Made by a program: the position numbers and the translations under genes. The notes beneath the pieces were generated by a model. That model had not been told where the DNA came from. It saw nothing but the letters and a program-made list of their open reading frames with translations, and did no database searches. Below are positions 1-7,910 of a DNA stretch of 64,000 nucleotides, piece after piece; the first letter of the stretch is position 1, and the number at the start of each line of letters is the position of its first letter. The DNA is taken from NCBI GenBank assembly GCA_016215605.1, contig JACRJB010000064.1, positions 1-64,000 of the forward strand. The letters run 5' to 3'. Source of the DNA: Rhodopseudomonas palustris. GTDB lineage: Bacteria > Pseudomonadota > Alphaproteobacteria > Rhizobiales > Xanthobacteraceae.

Positions 1-179
1 AACGCCACCTCCCGAACTCGATCGCAACCATGCGTCTGCTCCTGATCCGCGCACTTGCCAAAACCCTGCCGCGATGCCCCTGTTGTGGCCTCGCCGCAGC
101 ATCAAGCCGGTGGCGGAAACTTATGACGCAGTAGTACTAACCCACCCTACGGTTCTACGCTGACGCTCTCCCCGTCGAA
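1..179. other. Left window edge, no gene recognised
   Basis: Short open stretches run through this end in more than one frame, but none resembles a known protein. A gene may be cut by the window edge. Nothing here can be supported as a feature. Confidence 0.3.
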
Positions 180-797
180 CTACTTCGCCCGGCTGAGCGC
201 GAGCCAGAGGCCACCGCCGATCATGAAGCCGCCGGAGATGCGCGACAGCAGCCGGGTGCGGCGCGCCGAGAACATCGTCCGCGCCCGGCCCGCCAGCAGT
301 GCGTAGATCGCGTCGGTGACGGCGACGATCGCCATGAAGGTGACGCCGAGCAGCGCGACCTGCGGGACGTGATCGCGCTGCATGTCGACGAATTGCGGGA
401 TGAACGCGCCGAAGAACACCAGCACCTTCGGATTGGCGAGCAGCACCAGCAGCCCCTGCAGGAAGAACCCGCCGCGCGGCGGCGGCGGCGGCGCGTCGGT
501 CGCGACGCCTTCGACCGGACGGCGGATCAGCCCGATGCCGAGCCACACCAGATAGGCGGCGCCGAGAAAGCGCACCCAGTCGAACCAATAGCCCATCGTC
601 GCCATCAGCGTGGTCAGCCCCGCCGCCACCAGCGCGATGACGAGGCCGAGGCCGAGCTGCGCGCCGGCGATGTTCGCCAGCGCCGCGCGGGTGCCGTGGC
701 GCAGGCCGTTGGCAATCACCAGCGTCACCACCGGCCCGGGCAGCAGCGCCAGCGCCACGCAGGCGGCCACATAGGTGAGATACAGTTCGAGCGACAT
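180..797 (-). CDS. LysE/RhtB family amino-acid exporter
   Basis: Inner-membrane export protein of 205 residues, the usual length for the LysE/RhtB family. The start is the ATG that gives MSLELYLTYV; the longer upstream reading is not protein-like. The N-terminal segment ALALLPGPVVTLVIANGLRHG carries the family's conserved Pro-Gly-Pro and Gly-x-Arg-x-Gly features, followed by five or so hydrophobic segments. The gene is divergent from the arsR-type gene and shares a 119-bp intergenic region containing that regulator's operator. The substrate cannot be read from sequence; amino acids or related metabolites are likely for the family. Confidence 0.85.
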   Translation of the reverse strand: MSLELYLTYVAACVALALLPGPVVTLVIANGLRHGTRAALANIAGAQLGLGLVIALVAAGLTTLMATMGYWFDWVRFLGAAYLVWLGIGLIRRPVEGVATDAPPPPPRGGFFLQGLLVLLANPKVLVFFGAFIPQFVDMQRDHVPQVALLGVTFMAIVAVTDAIYALLAGRARTMFSARRTRLLSRISGGFMIGGGLWLALSRAK

Positions 798-879
798 CGG
801 CGCCTTCCCATTCGCGATTGGAATCCCGCAGCCACGATAGCAGCCGTGCGCCGCCACCGCATCCGTTCGATCGCCGCGC

Positions 880-909
880 TTGACATGCAACCATTTGGTT
901 GCCTATTAT
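880..909 (+). promoter_or_regulatory. arsR promoter with operator palindrome
   Basis: A perfect TTGACA (880-885) and TATTAT (904-909) are separated by 18 bp. The spacer holds a perfect inverted repeat, GCAACCA (887-893) and TGGTTGC (896-902), with a 2-bp centre. The predicted transcription start falls at about 915-917, on or next to the ATG at 917, so the arsR mRNA is probably leaderless. A dimer bound between -35 and -10 would block RNA polymerase, which fits negative autoregulation by the downstream ArsR-type protein. Confidence 0.75.
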
Positions 910-916
910 CGCCGCC

Positions 917-1231
917 ATGGACGACGTCTTCAAAGCGCTGGCGGATGCGTCGCGGCGCGCACTGCTCGATCGGCTGCACGCCCGCAACGGGCAGACGCTG
1001 ACCGACCTCTGCGACGGCCTGGCGATGACCCGGCAGGCCGTGACCAAGCACCTTGCGATTCTCGAAGCGGCCAATCTGGTCGCGACGGTCAGGCACGGCC
1101 GCGAGAAGCTGCACTACCTCAACCCGGTGCCGATCCACCAGATCGGCGAACGCTGGATCAGGAAGTTCGAGCGCGGCCGGCTCGCGGCGCTCGGTGAGCT
1201 GAAACGAAAGCTGGAGGAACGCGATGAGTAA
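917..1231 (+). CDS. ArsR-type winged-helix repressor
   Basis: A 104-residue DNA-binding repressor. The start MDDVFKALADASRR is the classic ArsR N-terminus, and GLAMTRQAVTKHLAILEAANLV is the recognition-helix region. No Cys-x-Cys metal motif is present, so this is one of the non-metal ArsR proteins that usually accompany an SRPBCC gene. The downstream SRPBCC gene starts 8 bases before this stop codon, so the two are translationally coupled. It probably binds the palindrome at 887-902. The effector is unknown. Confidence 0.9.
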   Translation: MDDVFKALADASRRALLDRLHARNGQTLTDLCDGLAMTRQAVTKHLAILEAANLVATVRHGREKLHYLNPVPIHQIGERWIRKFERGRLAALGELKRKLEERDE

Positions 1232-1676
1232 GCCGGAATTCGTCTACGTCACTTTCATCAAGACCACGCCGGAGACGCTGTGGCACGCGCTGACCGACAG
1301 GGCGTTCACCGAGCGCTACTGGTACGGTTGCAGCCTGACCTCGGACTGGACCGTCGGCGCGCCGATGCGAATGGACAAAGGCGGCCGGACCGTCAACGAG
1401 GGCGTGGTGCTGGAATCCGATCCGCCGCGGAAACTGTCCTACAGCTGGGTGTCGGTCTACGACGAGGAGATGCGCCAGGAGCCGCCGTCGCGCGTCACTT
1501 ATCTGCTCGAGCCGAGCCACGGCGCGGTCAAGCTCACCGTGATCCACGACGGCTTCGCCGACGACAGCAAGACGCTGCCGGACATCTCCACCGGCTGGCC
1601 GATGGTGCTGTCCAGCCTGAAGAGCATCCTCGAGACCGGCCAGCCGCTGATCTTCGACTCCGCGCGCGCGGCGTAG
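1224..1676 (+). CDS. SRPBCC (AHSA1-type) domain protein
   Basis: A 150-residue single-domain START/AHSA1-like protein. The N-terminal KTTPETLWHALTD and central RYWYG motifs are typical of AHSA1-like proteins that follow ArsR regulators. The C-terminal GWPMVLSSLKSILETG is the family's terminal helix closing a hydrophobic cavity. It overlaps the regulator by 8 bases and shares its promoter. The ligand or reaction is not known for these paired proteins. Confidence 0.88.
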   Translation: MSKPEFVYVTFIKTTPETLWHALTDRAFTERYWYGCSLTSDWTVGAPMRMDKGGRTVNEGVVLESDPPRKLSYSWVSVYDEEMRQEPPSRVTYLLEPSHGAVKLTVIHDGFADDSKTLPDISTGWPMVLSSLKSILETGQPLIFDSARAA

Positions 1677-1695
1677 TCCGGAAATATGCCGCGGC

Positions 1696-2547
1696 TCAGT
1701 TCCGAGTCGCGGTGCGCGGCAGCGCCAGTACGTTGTCCGAGGCGATCGTCTCGGGCAACGTCTCCGGCAGCTCGGCCGCGACCGGCGCGACGATCTTGCG
1801 ATACAGATGCCAGGTGGTGTGGCCGAGCACCGGCAGCGTCACCACCAGGCCGAGGAAATACGGCAGCGCCGAGATCGCCAGCAGCAGCACGATCGCCGCA
1901 GCCCAGGCGATCATCGGCCCCGGGCTGGTCACCACGGCGCGGACGCTGGTCAGCATCGCGGTGACGAAATCGACGTCGCGATCGAGCAGCAGCGGAAACG
2001 ACACCACGGTCAGCGAGAACAGCACCAGCGCGAGGCCGGCGCCGACGCAATTGCCGACCGCGAGAAACACCAGCCCCTCGTTGGTGGTCAGCACCACCGA
2101 GATGAACTCCTGCAGGCTGCCGAACGAAGCGCTGACACCGAGGAACAGCGCGATCAGCAGGCGGACCTGATACATCCAGATCACGAACAGGAACAGCGTG
2201 ACGAACGCCATCCAGCCGAGTTCGCCGCGGCTGCGGATCAGCCCGGCGATCTGCATCACCGACGGCCGCTTCCCCGCCTCGCGCTGGCGGCTGACTTCGT
2301 ACAGCCCGAGCGCGACGAACGGGCCGATCAGCGCGAAGCCGGCGGCGAGCGGATAGGCCAGATACACCATGTGCAGTGCGGTGAGGCAGAGCAGGATCAG
2401 CGCGCCGCCGGCGGCGTAGAACGCGCCGAAGGCGAGGCCGTACAGCGGCGCAGCCTGAAAATCGCGCAAGCCCTGGCCGAACGCTTCGGCGATGTCGGCG
2501 AACGTGACGCGCCGCACGACGGGATCAACCTTACCGGAGATCGACAT
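1696..2547 (-). CDS. DUF2189 integral membrane protein
   Basis: A 283-residue polytopic inner-membrane protein. The chosen ATG (MSISGKVDPVVRRVTFADI) has a strong GGGAGGAG ribosome-binding site; the upstream extension lacks protein character. The N-terminal phrase DIAEAFGQGLRDFQAAPLYGLAFG matches the DUF2189 family, followed by about six membrane segments. The function of the family is unknown. It is convergent with the SRPBCC gene, with 19 bp between stop codons. Confidence 0.85.
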   Translation of the reverse strand: MSISGKVDPVVRRVTFADIAEAFGQGLRDFQAAPLYGLAFGAFYAAGGALILLCLTALHMVYLAYPLAAGFALIGPFVALGLYEVSRQREAGKRPSVMQIAGLIRSRGELGWMAFVTLFLFVIWMYQVRLLIALFLGVSASFGSLQEFISVVLTTNEGLVFLAVGNCVGAGLALVLFSLTVVSFPLLLDRDVDFVTAMLTSVRAVVTSPGPMIAWAAAIVLLLAISALPYFLGLVVTLPVLGHTTWHLYRKIVAPVAAELPETLPETIASDNVLALPRTATRN

Positions 2548-2751
2548 GGTCGCTCCTCCCTGAGAGGCGGTTGCGATGATCGCTTGTTGTTTGTTACGAC
2601 GATTAGGCGCCGGGTTCCCGCCGCCGTCAATCGCCGCGCGCGCAGGCCGCATCACAAGATCGAGTGATTAGTTCGCAACGCAACATCGCAACGCAGTGCA
2701 GCAAACAGGTTGGGGATTTGGCCTGACCTCTTTGGGCCTGACCTCTCCGCA

Positions 2752-2991
2752 CGTCGTCCCCGTGCAGGCGGGAACCCATACCCCTTGGCTTTTCGAGGGA
2801 AGGAAGGCCTGTCCCGGAAGGCTTCGAGACGCTGCGATTCGTCTCGCCCTCACCCCAACCCTCTCCCGCAAGCGGCAGAGGGAGCGCGCTGTGCTTGGGG
2901 CTGATCAGCTACGCTTTCGCCGGCCCTCACAACGGAAGCCTCGCGCTCGTCATTCCGGGGCGCTCGCGGAGCGAGCGAACCCGGAATGACG
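2752..2991. repeat. Composite of palindromic repeats (families E, D, A)
   Basis: Three different short palindromic elements lie in the 457-bp gap after the DUF2189 gene. At 2752-2785 is family E (GTCCCCGTGCAGGCGGGAAC core, partial). At 2846-2884 is family D (CTCACCCCAACCCTCTCCCG core). At 2948-2991 is family A (GTCATTCCGGGGCGC and its complement GGAATGAC). All three families recur elsewhere in this window. The rest of the gap (2548-2751) shows nothing recognisable. Confidence 0.8.
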
Positions 2992-3004
2992 GGAAGAGGT
3001 GGAG

Positions 3005-4612
3005 CTACCCCTTCGCGCGCAGTTCGCGGCGGAGCACTTTGCCGGTGGCGGTCATCGGCAGGGTGTCGGTGAAGGCGATCAGCCGCGGATATTCGTGGGC
3101 GGCGAGTTGCACCCTGACGAAGTCCTGGATCTCGCGCGCGAGCGCGTCGCCCTTGGCGAAGCCCGGGCGCAGCACGATCCAGGCCTTGATCTGCTCGGTG
3201 CGGATCGGATCCGGCACGCCGACCACGGCGGCGAACGCCACCGCCGGATGCTTCAGCAGCGTGTGTTCGATCTCCGACGGGCCGATGCGATAGCCGGCCG
3301 AGGTGATGACGTCGTCCTCGCGGCTGTCGTACCAGAAGTAACCGTCGGTGTCCTGCCGGCCGAGATCGCCGGTGAGCAGGAAGCCGCCGGCGAATTTCTT
3401 CGCGGTCGCCTCCGCGTTGCGCCAGTACTCCAGCATCGTCACCGGATTGGGCTGGCGCACGCCGATGATGCCGCGCTCGCCGCGCGGCAGTTCCCGGCCC
3501 TGCTCGTCGACGATGCGGACGTCGAAGCCCGGCGTCGGCTTGCCCATCGAGCCGGGGCGGATCGGAAACAGTTTTGCGTTGTTGCCGACGACGAGATTGC
3601 ACTCGGTCTGGCCGTAGATCTCGTGCGCGTCGACGCCGAAGGTGGCGCGCACCCATTGCAGCAATTCGCCGCCGAGCGACTCGCCGCCGGTGAAGATGCT
3701 GCGCAGCTTGACGCCGTCGTGTTTCACATCGGCCTGCCGCATCAGCTTCAGCGCGGTCGGCGGCAGGAACACGTTGCGGACGCCGTGATCGGCCATCAGC
3801 TGCATCGCCGCCTGCGGCTCGAATTTCTTGGCGCGATGGCCGAGCGTCGCGACGCCGTGATACCAGGCCGGAAACAGCGCATCGAACAGCCCGCCGATCC
3901 ACGCCCAGTCCGCCGGCGTCCACATCAGGTCGCCGGGCTTCGGGAAGAAGTCGTGCGCCATCTCGACATTCGGCAGATGGCCGAGCAGCACGCGATGCGC
4001 ATGCAGCGCGCCCTTCGGGTTGCCGGTCGTGCCCGAGGTGTAGATGATGATCGCCGGATCGTCGCACGACGTGTCCACCGTCTCGAACGCGTCGGACGCG
4101 GCGTCGAGCTTGGACCAGAACAATTCGACCCCGGCCGGCGCCGGCGCGCCGGTGACGTAGATCCGCTGCAGCTCCGGCAGGCGGTCGCGGATCTTGAGCA
4201 GCTTCGGCAGCCCGCTCTCGTCGGTGACCACCGCGCGGGCGCCGGAGTTGCTCAGCCGGAACTCCAGCGCGTCCTCGCCGAACAGCGTGAACAGCGGCAC
4301 CGAGATCAGCCCGGAGCGGAACGCGGCCAGATGCGCGATCGGCAGTTCGATCGATTGCGACAGGAACACCGCGACGCGGTCGCCGCGCACGAGGCCGGCG
4401 GCGCGCAGCACGTTGGCGAAGCGCCGCGACGCGCTGGCGATCTCGGCGAACGACAGCCGCGTCACCGCGCCGGCCTCGTCGACATAGATCAGCGCCGGCT
4501 TGTCGCCGATCGCATGGCGATCGCAGGCGGCAGTGGCGATGTTGAAGCGGGCGGGAACCTGCCAGCGGAAACCGCGCACCAGCGCGTCGTAGTCGGAAGT
4601 CTCGGTCAGCAT
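3005..4612 (-). CDS. AMP-forming acyl-CoA synthetase
   Basis: A 535-residue ANL-superfamily ligase that activates a carboxylic acid to the acyl-AMP and then the CoA thioester. The phosphate-binding motif IIYTSGTTGNPKGALHAH, the EIYGQTECN motif, the hinge region SAGYRIGPSEIE and the C-terminal catalytic lysine in MTATGKVLRREL are all present. The closest style is the medium-chain/acetyl-CoA-synthetase-like group (AcsM-like). The carboxylate substrate cannot be assigned. No operon partner is evident; the upstream neighbour is a pseudogene. Confidence 0.9.
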   Translation of the reverse strand: MLTETSDYDALVRGFRWQVPARFNIATAACDRHAIGDKPALIYVDEAGAVTRLSFAEIASASRRFANVLRAAGLVRGDRVAVFLSQSIELPIAHLAAFRSGLISVPLFTLFGEDALEFRLSNSGARAVVTDESGLPKLLKIRDRLPELQRIYVTGAPAPAGVELFWSKLDAASDAFETVDTSCDDPAIIIYTSGTTGNPKGALHAHRVLLGHLPNVEMAHDFFPKPGDLMWTPADWAWIGGLFDALFPAWYHGVATLGHRAKKFEPQAAMQLMADHGVRNVFLPPTALKLMRQADVKHDGVKLRSIFTGGESLGGELLQWVRATFGVDAHEIYGQTECNLVVGNNAKLFPIRPGSMGKPTPGFDVRIVDEQGRELPRGERGIIGVRQPNPVTMLEYWRNAEATAKKFAGGFLLTGDLGRQDTDGYFWYDSREDDVITSAGYRIGPSEIEHTLLKHPAVAFAAVVGVPDPIRTEQIKAWIVLRPGFAKGDALAREIQDFVRVQLAAHEYPRLIAFTDTLPMTATGKVLRRELRAKG

Positions 4613-4645
4613 GAAGCGAGCCTAGACGATTGCGGCCGTGGCCCG

Positions 4646-4905
4646 CTAGCGCGCCTCGTCTTTCGATTGTCCTTTTTCGACGCGCGCCACGTCCATATGG
4701 CTGACGCGTTTCGGGTCCTGCCCGTGAAATACTGCCGCGAAATCCGGAGCAAAACCTCCCGCCCTTCAATCCGCCGCCCCGTCTGGCGGCCGACCGCATG
4801 CATGATGAAGTCGGCCACTTCGAGCGCCGGAAGCGCTTCGTGCCCCGTGTCGTCCACGAAGACGACGAGGCTTTGATCGGCGATGGTCAGTGCGGCCGGC
4901 GTCAT
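4646..4905 (-). pseudogene. DUF3800 gene remnant (deleted and frameshifted)
   Basis: The N-terminus DQSLVVFVDDTGHEAL matches the start of DUF3800 proteins. It runs straight into PALEVADFIMHAVGRQTGRR, which belongs near their C-terminus, so an estimated 150 or more central residues are missing. Just after RQYFTG the frame shifts: the +1 frame reads GQDPKRVSHMDVARVEKGQ and then stops at 4646, which is the expected DUF3800 ending. The open frame as it stands runs on to 4606 as nonsense. The remnant follows the Fic gene and is probably part of the same decayed accessory patch. Confidence 0.7.
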
Positions 4906-5495
4906 GACCGCATGAAGGCCAGCAGCGGCCCGATGTCATGATTGTCCGCTGCCCGTAGCGCCGCCACGTATTGATTGCGTAGCGTCCCCACATCGGCAAG
5001 GCTGCCGCCACCCCAGCCGAACGCCTTGCCGCCAAGCTTTTCAATCACCAGATCGGCCATCATGCGCGCGTGACGGCCATTGCCGTTGGGGAATCCGTGT
5101 ATCTGCGTCAGCCGGTGATGCAGGCGTGCGGCGATTTCATCGGGCGGATACGTGTTGTGCTCCACCCAGTAGCGGACGTCATCGAGCATCGCCGGCACTT
5201 GCGCCGCGATCAGATGCGGGGCAATGCCGATATTGAGTTCGCCCTGCCGGTATGTTCCCGCACATTTCCATACCTCGCCGAACATCTGCTTGTGCAGCGT
5301 TTTGACGAAGTCCTCCGTCAGAAAATCCGCAGCCTTGCCGCGGCGGCGAAGGGCCCAGGCCGCGCCCTTGACGATGTTTTCCTCTTCGGCCTCATTCAGG
5401 TCGGCGCGGCTGGTGACCCAGCTTTGTAGCAAATCGCCGCGCAGAGCGGGATTGAGCGGCGTTGCGTCATCCGGTTCTTGGAAGAGGTCCGTCAT
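4902..5495 (-). CDS. Mobile mystery protein B (Fic domain)
   Basis: A 197-residue Fic-fold protein of the 'mobile mystery protein B' type. The start MTDLFQEPDD overlaps the upstream stop codon as ATGA (5492-5495), so translation is coupled to protein A. The Fic core reads HGFPNGNGRHARMM; the acidic residue of the usual HxFx(D/E)GNGR motif is Asn here, a feature I recall as normal for this subfamily. Fic enzymes transfer AMP or other phosphate groups to proteins; whether this one is active is unknown. Paired with an XRE protein, it looks like a toxin/antitoxin-type module, but that role is inference. Confidence 0.88.
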   Translation of the reverse strand: MTDLFQEPDDATPLNPALRGDLLQSWVTSRADLNEAEEENIVKGAAWALRRRGKAADFLTEDFVKTLHKQMFGEVWKCAGTYRQGELNIGIAPHLIAAQVPAMLDDVRYWVEHNTYPPDEIAARLHHRLTQIHGFPNGNGRHARMMADLVIEKLGGKAFGWGGGSLADVGTLRNQYVAALRAADNHDIGPLLAFMRS

Positions 5496-5953
5496 GGCTC
5501 GTTCCATATATCGCGGTCTTTGAGGACGTCGCGGACATAGGCCTCCATGCGCGCTTCGAGATTCGTGTCGCCCGTCCCCTGCGCTTCCAGCTTCATTGTA
5601 TGGGCGACCCGGCCCAGTTCGCGCCTCGCAATCTTGCGCGCACGCGCGCTCACGACGCCCTCCAGCGACGTGTTCGGCACGAGCGCGTAGACAAGCGTGC
5701 AGTCGAGCGCTTCCGCGGCGCGGCGCAGCGTCTTGAGCTGGATCGAACCATTCGCTTCCGACTTTTCAAGCGCCTCGACGCTCTGGGGACGGATTTGGAG
5801 CCGTCTGGCGAACTGAACGCCGGTCATCCCGAGGGCGTCCCTGATTGCCCGCACCCAGCCTTTCGGCGGGGCGTTGAAGCGGTCTTCAGGCTTGAGCGCC
5901 GTCAGGCGCTCATCAAGCCGTTTGCGGCCACGTCGGCGAGCGTCGTTTTTCAT
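5492..5953 (-). CDS. Mobile mystery protein A (XRE-type HTH)
   Basis: A 153-residue DNA-binding protein. The region KGWVRAIRDALGMTGVQFARR with RPQSVEALEKSEANGSIQLKT is the helix-turn-helix of the 'mobile mystery protein A' family, always paired with protein B. The phrase LRRAAEALDCTLVYALVP is strongly conserved in the family. It probably represses the operon from the AT-rich region just upstream, which holds repeated TA(T/G)CAGG motifs. The pair is known from mobile or plasmid-borne settings, which fits the local drop in GC content. Confidence 0.9.
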   Translation of the reverse strand: MKNDARRRGRKRLDERLTALKPEDRFNAPPKGWVRAIRDALGMTGVQFARRLQIRPQSVEALEKSEANGSIQLKTLRRAAEALDCTLVYALVPNTSLEGVVSARARKIARRELGRVAHTMKLEAQGTGDTNLEARMEAYVRDVLKDRDIWNEP

Positions 5954-6310
5954 AGTGAGGCCTGATTAGCTTGGCTATATTAGCAGGATACAGCCTTATT
6001 TTATCCATGCTTATATCAGGTTACAATATGATTTGATAAATGATATTATCAGGCTCCAGTCTTATAAAATCCCGTACGAATTGCCCGCTGCGGCCCAGCC
6101 GCTACTCGTCCGGCGAGAAATCGCCTTCATCATACTTGGCGGCCAGCCGGGTACTGCGCACCCGCCCCTCTCAGCGCACAGGCCGGTCGCCCTTGATCAT
6201 GACGAGCCGGAAACGCCGGCGATTATCAGGGCAAGCACGCTCGGCAATGCGTCCTCCGGCATCTGGGAGCTGTACGCGCGCTGGCTCTTGATCTTCCGTA
6301 CCCTGAATCT
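5954..6310. other. AT-rich gap, possible decayed coding DNA
   Basis: Positions 5954-6060 are far richer in A and T than the rest of the window and should hold the mobile mystery operon promoter. Minus-strand DNA from about 6200 to 6030 contains protein-like pieces in broken frames (RRFRLVMIKGDRPVR, then RLAAKYDEGDFSPDE, then GQFVRDFIRLEPDN after an in-frame stop). This suggests a dead gene. I cannot name the family. Confidence 0.35.
5961..6053. promoter_or_regulatory. Three TA(T/G)CAGG iterons at 33-bp spacing
   Basis: TAGCAGG at 5981-5987, TATCAGG at 6014-6020 and TATCAGG at 6047-6053 are spaced by exactly 33 bp, about three helical turns. The first two extend to TAGCAGGATACAG and TATCAGGTTACAA. 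An inverted relative, CCTGATTA, lies at 5961-5968, next to the protein A start codon. The likely role is an operator array for the XRE-type protein A; this is inference. Confidence 0.55.
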
Positions 6311-6393
6311 CGGGATTCCGGGTTCGCGAGCTTACGCTCGCGCCCCGGAATGACCGCAAGTGGAAGAGCTGGCGCTCGCGCCCCGGAATGACG
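6311..6393. repeat. Family A palindromic repeat, 1.5 copies
   Basis: GATTCCGGGTTCGCGAGC pairs with GCTCGCGCCCCGGAATGAC, followed by a second half-unit GCGCTCGCGCCCCGGAATGAC. This is the commonest repeat of the window. The remaining 60 bp before the YqeY gene's stop codon show nothing else. Confidence 0.8.
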
Positions 6394-6453
6394 GTGCTTG
6401 GGGCGAAGACGAACGTGCGGAATTGACGACCAGCCAACTCGCTTGCCGACCAA

Positions 6454-6909
6454 CTAACCGGTCAGCGCCGCCTTGACCAATCCGCTGGCCTTGCCGAAGT
6501 CCATCTGGCCGGCGTATTTCGCCTTCAGGGCGGCGATCACCTTGCCCATGTCCTTGATGCCGGCGGCGCCGGTTTCGGAAATCGTCGCGGCGATTACCGC
6601 TTTGACGTCGTCCTCGGACATCTGCTGCGGCAGATAGGCCTGGATCACCGCGATCTCGCCGCGCTCCTGCTCGGCGAGTTCGGCGCGGCCGCCCTTGTCG
6701 TAGAGCTCGACCGATTCCTGGCGCTGCTTGATCATCTTCTGGAACACGCCGAGCAGATCGCCGTCGCTGAGCGGCGGCTTGCCCTGCCCGCGCGCCTCGA
6801 TGTCGGCGTTCTTGATGGTCGAGTTCATCATCCGCAGCGTCGAGAGCTTGCGCTCGTCCTTGGCGCGCATCGCGTCCTTGACGGCGTTGTTGATGTCGTC
6901 GCGCAGCAT
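6454..6909 (-). CDS. GatB/YqeY domain protein
   Basis: A 151-residue YqeY-family protein. The start MLRDDINNAVKDAMRAKDERKLSTLRMM and the ending MGKVIAALKAKYAGQMDFGKASGLVKAAL are typical, and the length is the family norm. The domain resembles the tail of the amidotransferase subunit GatB that handles tRNA; the role of the stand-alone protein is unproven. The open frame upstream continues through a repeat element into the hydrolase gene and is not real coding sequence. Confidence 0.9.
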   Translation of the reverse strand: MLRDDINNAVKDAMRAKDERKLSTLRMMNSTIKNADIEARGQGKPPLSDGDLLGVFQKMIKQRQESVELYDKGGRAELAEQERGEIAVIQAYLPQQMSEDDVKAVIAATISETGAAGIKDMGKVIAALKAKYAGQMDFGKASGLVKAALTG

Positions 6910-6930
6910 GGTGGTATCCTTAAGTAGGTC

Positions 6931-7010
6931 GTCATTGCGAGCCGAAGGCGAAGCAATCCAGCCCCGTGCACTGCGCTGGATTGCTTCGTCGCTTCGCTCC
7001 TCGCAATGAC
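6931..7010. repeat. Family B palindromic repeat
   Basis: GTCATTGCGAGCCGAAGGCG with AAGCAATCCAG is mirrored by CTGGATTGCTTCGTCGC and GCTCCTCGCAATGAC. This forms a long imperfect hairpin of about 80 bp between the YqeY and hydrolase genes. The same element recurs at 35087-35169 and 63201-63284. Confidence 0.85.
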
Positions 7011-7061
7011 GGAGAGAGGAATGACGCGCCTGATGTAGGCCGTTCGGCCCGTCGAAACAAC

Positions 7062-7763
7062 TCAGTTCCGCAACCAGCCGGCCAGCGCCTCGGCGGTCGC
7101 CTGCGGCTGCTCGATCTGCGGGAGGTGGCCGCACTCCGGGATGATCACCAGCCTGGCGCCGCGGATGCCGTCGGCCATCTCCCGCGACAGGCTGTTGGGG
7201 ATGGTGTTGTCGCTGTCGCCGGAGATCACCAGCGTCGGGCAGCCGATCTCGGCCAGCGTCGGCCGGGAATCGGCGCGGGCGATGATGGCGCGCTGCTGGC
7301 GGATGAAGCCCTCGGCGCCGACGTCGTCGCCCATGTCGTGGACGATGCGCTGCAGCCCGGCGTCTTCCCGGCGCGCCGGATGCACGAAGCCGGGATAAAG
7401 CAGGTCGAGCACCGCGTGCAGTTGCCCGGCCTCGGCCTGGGCGATCTGCCCGGTACGGCGCTCGCTGGCCTCGGGGCTGTCCGGCCGCGCCTGGGTGTTG
7501 ATCAGCCCCAGCTTCGCCACCCGCTCGGGCGCCTGGCGCAGGATCTCGAAGGCGATGTAGCCGCCCATCGAATGGCCGGCGAGCGCGAAACGCGGCGGCG
7601 CCTCGGCGAGAATCCGCCGGGCGATCGCCGGCATATTGTCGTCGCGGACATGGTTGGCCACCGTGACCGGGCCGAACGTCCACAGCGCCGGCAGCACCGG
7701 GGCATAGATCCGCGGCGAACCGGCGAGCCCCGGGACCAGCACGATCGGCAATGATGTGTCCAT
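7062..7763 (-). CDS. Alpha/beta hydrolase
   Basis: A 233-residue single-domain hydrolase. The nucleophile elbow is AGHSMGGYIAFE, the acid is in VISGDSDNTIP, and the catalytic His is in PECGHLPQIEQP. The oxyanion-hole loop is LVPGLAGSPRIYAPV. The substrate cannot be assigned. The gene stands alone, divergent from carA with 147 bp between the starts. Confidence 0.88.
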   Translation of the reverse strand: MDTSLPIVLVPGLAGSPRIYAPVLPALWTFGPVTVANHVRDDNMPAIARRILAEAPPRFALAGHSMGGYIAFEILRQAPERVAKLGLINTQARPDSPEASERRTGQIAQAEAGQLHAVLDLLYPGFVHPARREDAGLQRIVHDMGDDVGAEGFIRQQRAIIARADSRPTLAEIGCPTLVISGDSDNTIPNSLSREMADGIRGARLVIIPECGHLPQIEQPQATAEALAGWLRN

Positions 7764-7910
7764 GAATCCTCCCTCGGCGCACGAATCCGTCCCGTGCGCG
7801 CGGGCCGGAGCCTAGACAGCGGGGTCGCCCTGTCAAATCGCCGAAATGCGCACAATTTGCCGGTCCGGGCGCTTTGACGGCGGCCATGGCCCGTACTATG
7901 TGATGGGCTC

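Noticed and set aside
2668-2989. Short open frames in the gap after the DUF2189 gene
   Set aside because: They translate palindromic repeats (for example PHPNPLPQ) and are not genes.
2850-4799. A 649-codon open frame on the - strand
   Set aside because: A shifted-frame shadow of the acyl-CoA synthetase gene, Arg-rich and without motifs.
6033-6353. A 106-codon open frame on the + strand
   Set aside because: It crosses AT-rich operator-like DNA and family A repeats; composition and lack of similarity argue against coding.
6454-7887. YqeY joined to an upstream hydrolase-like stretch as one protein
   Set aside because: The upstream part is an out-of-frame shadow of the hydrolase gene and runs through a palindromic repeat; YqeY has its own ATG and normal length.
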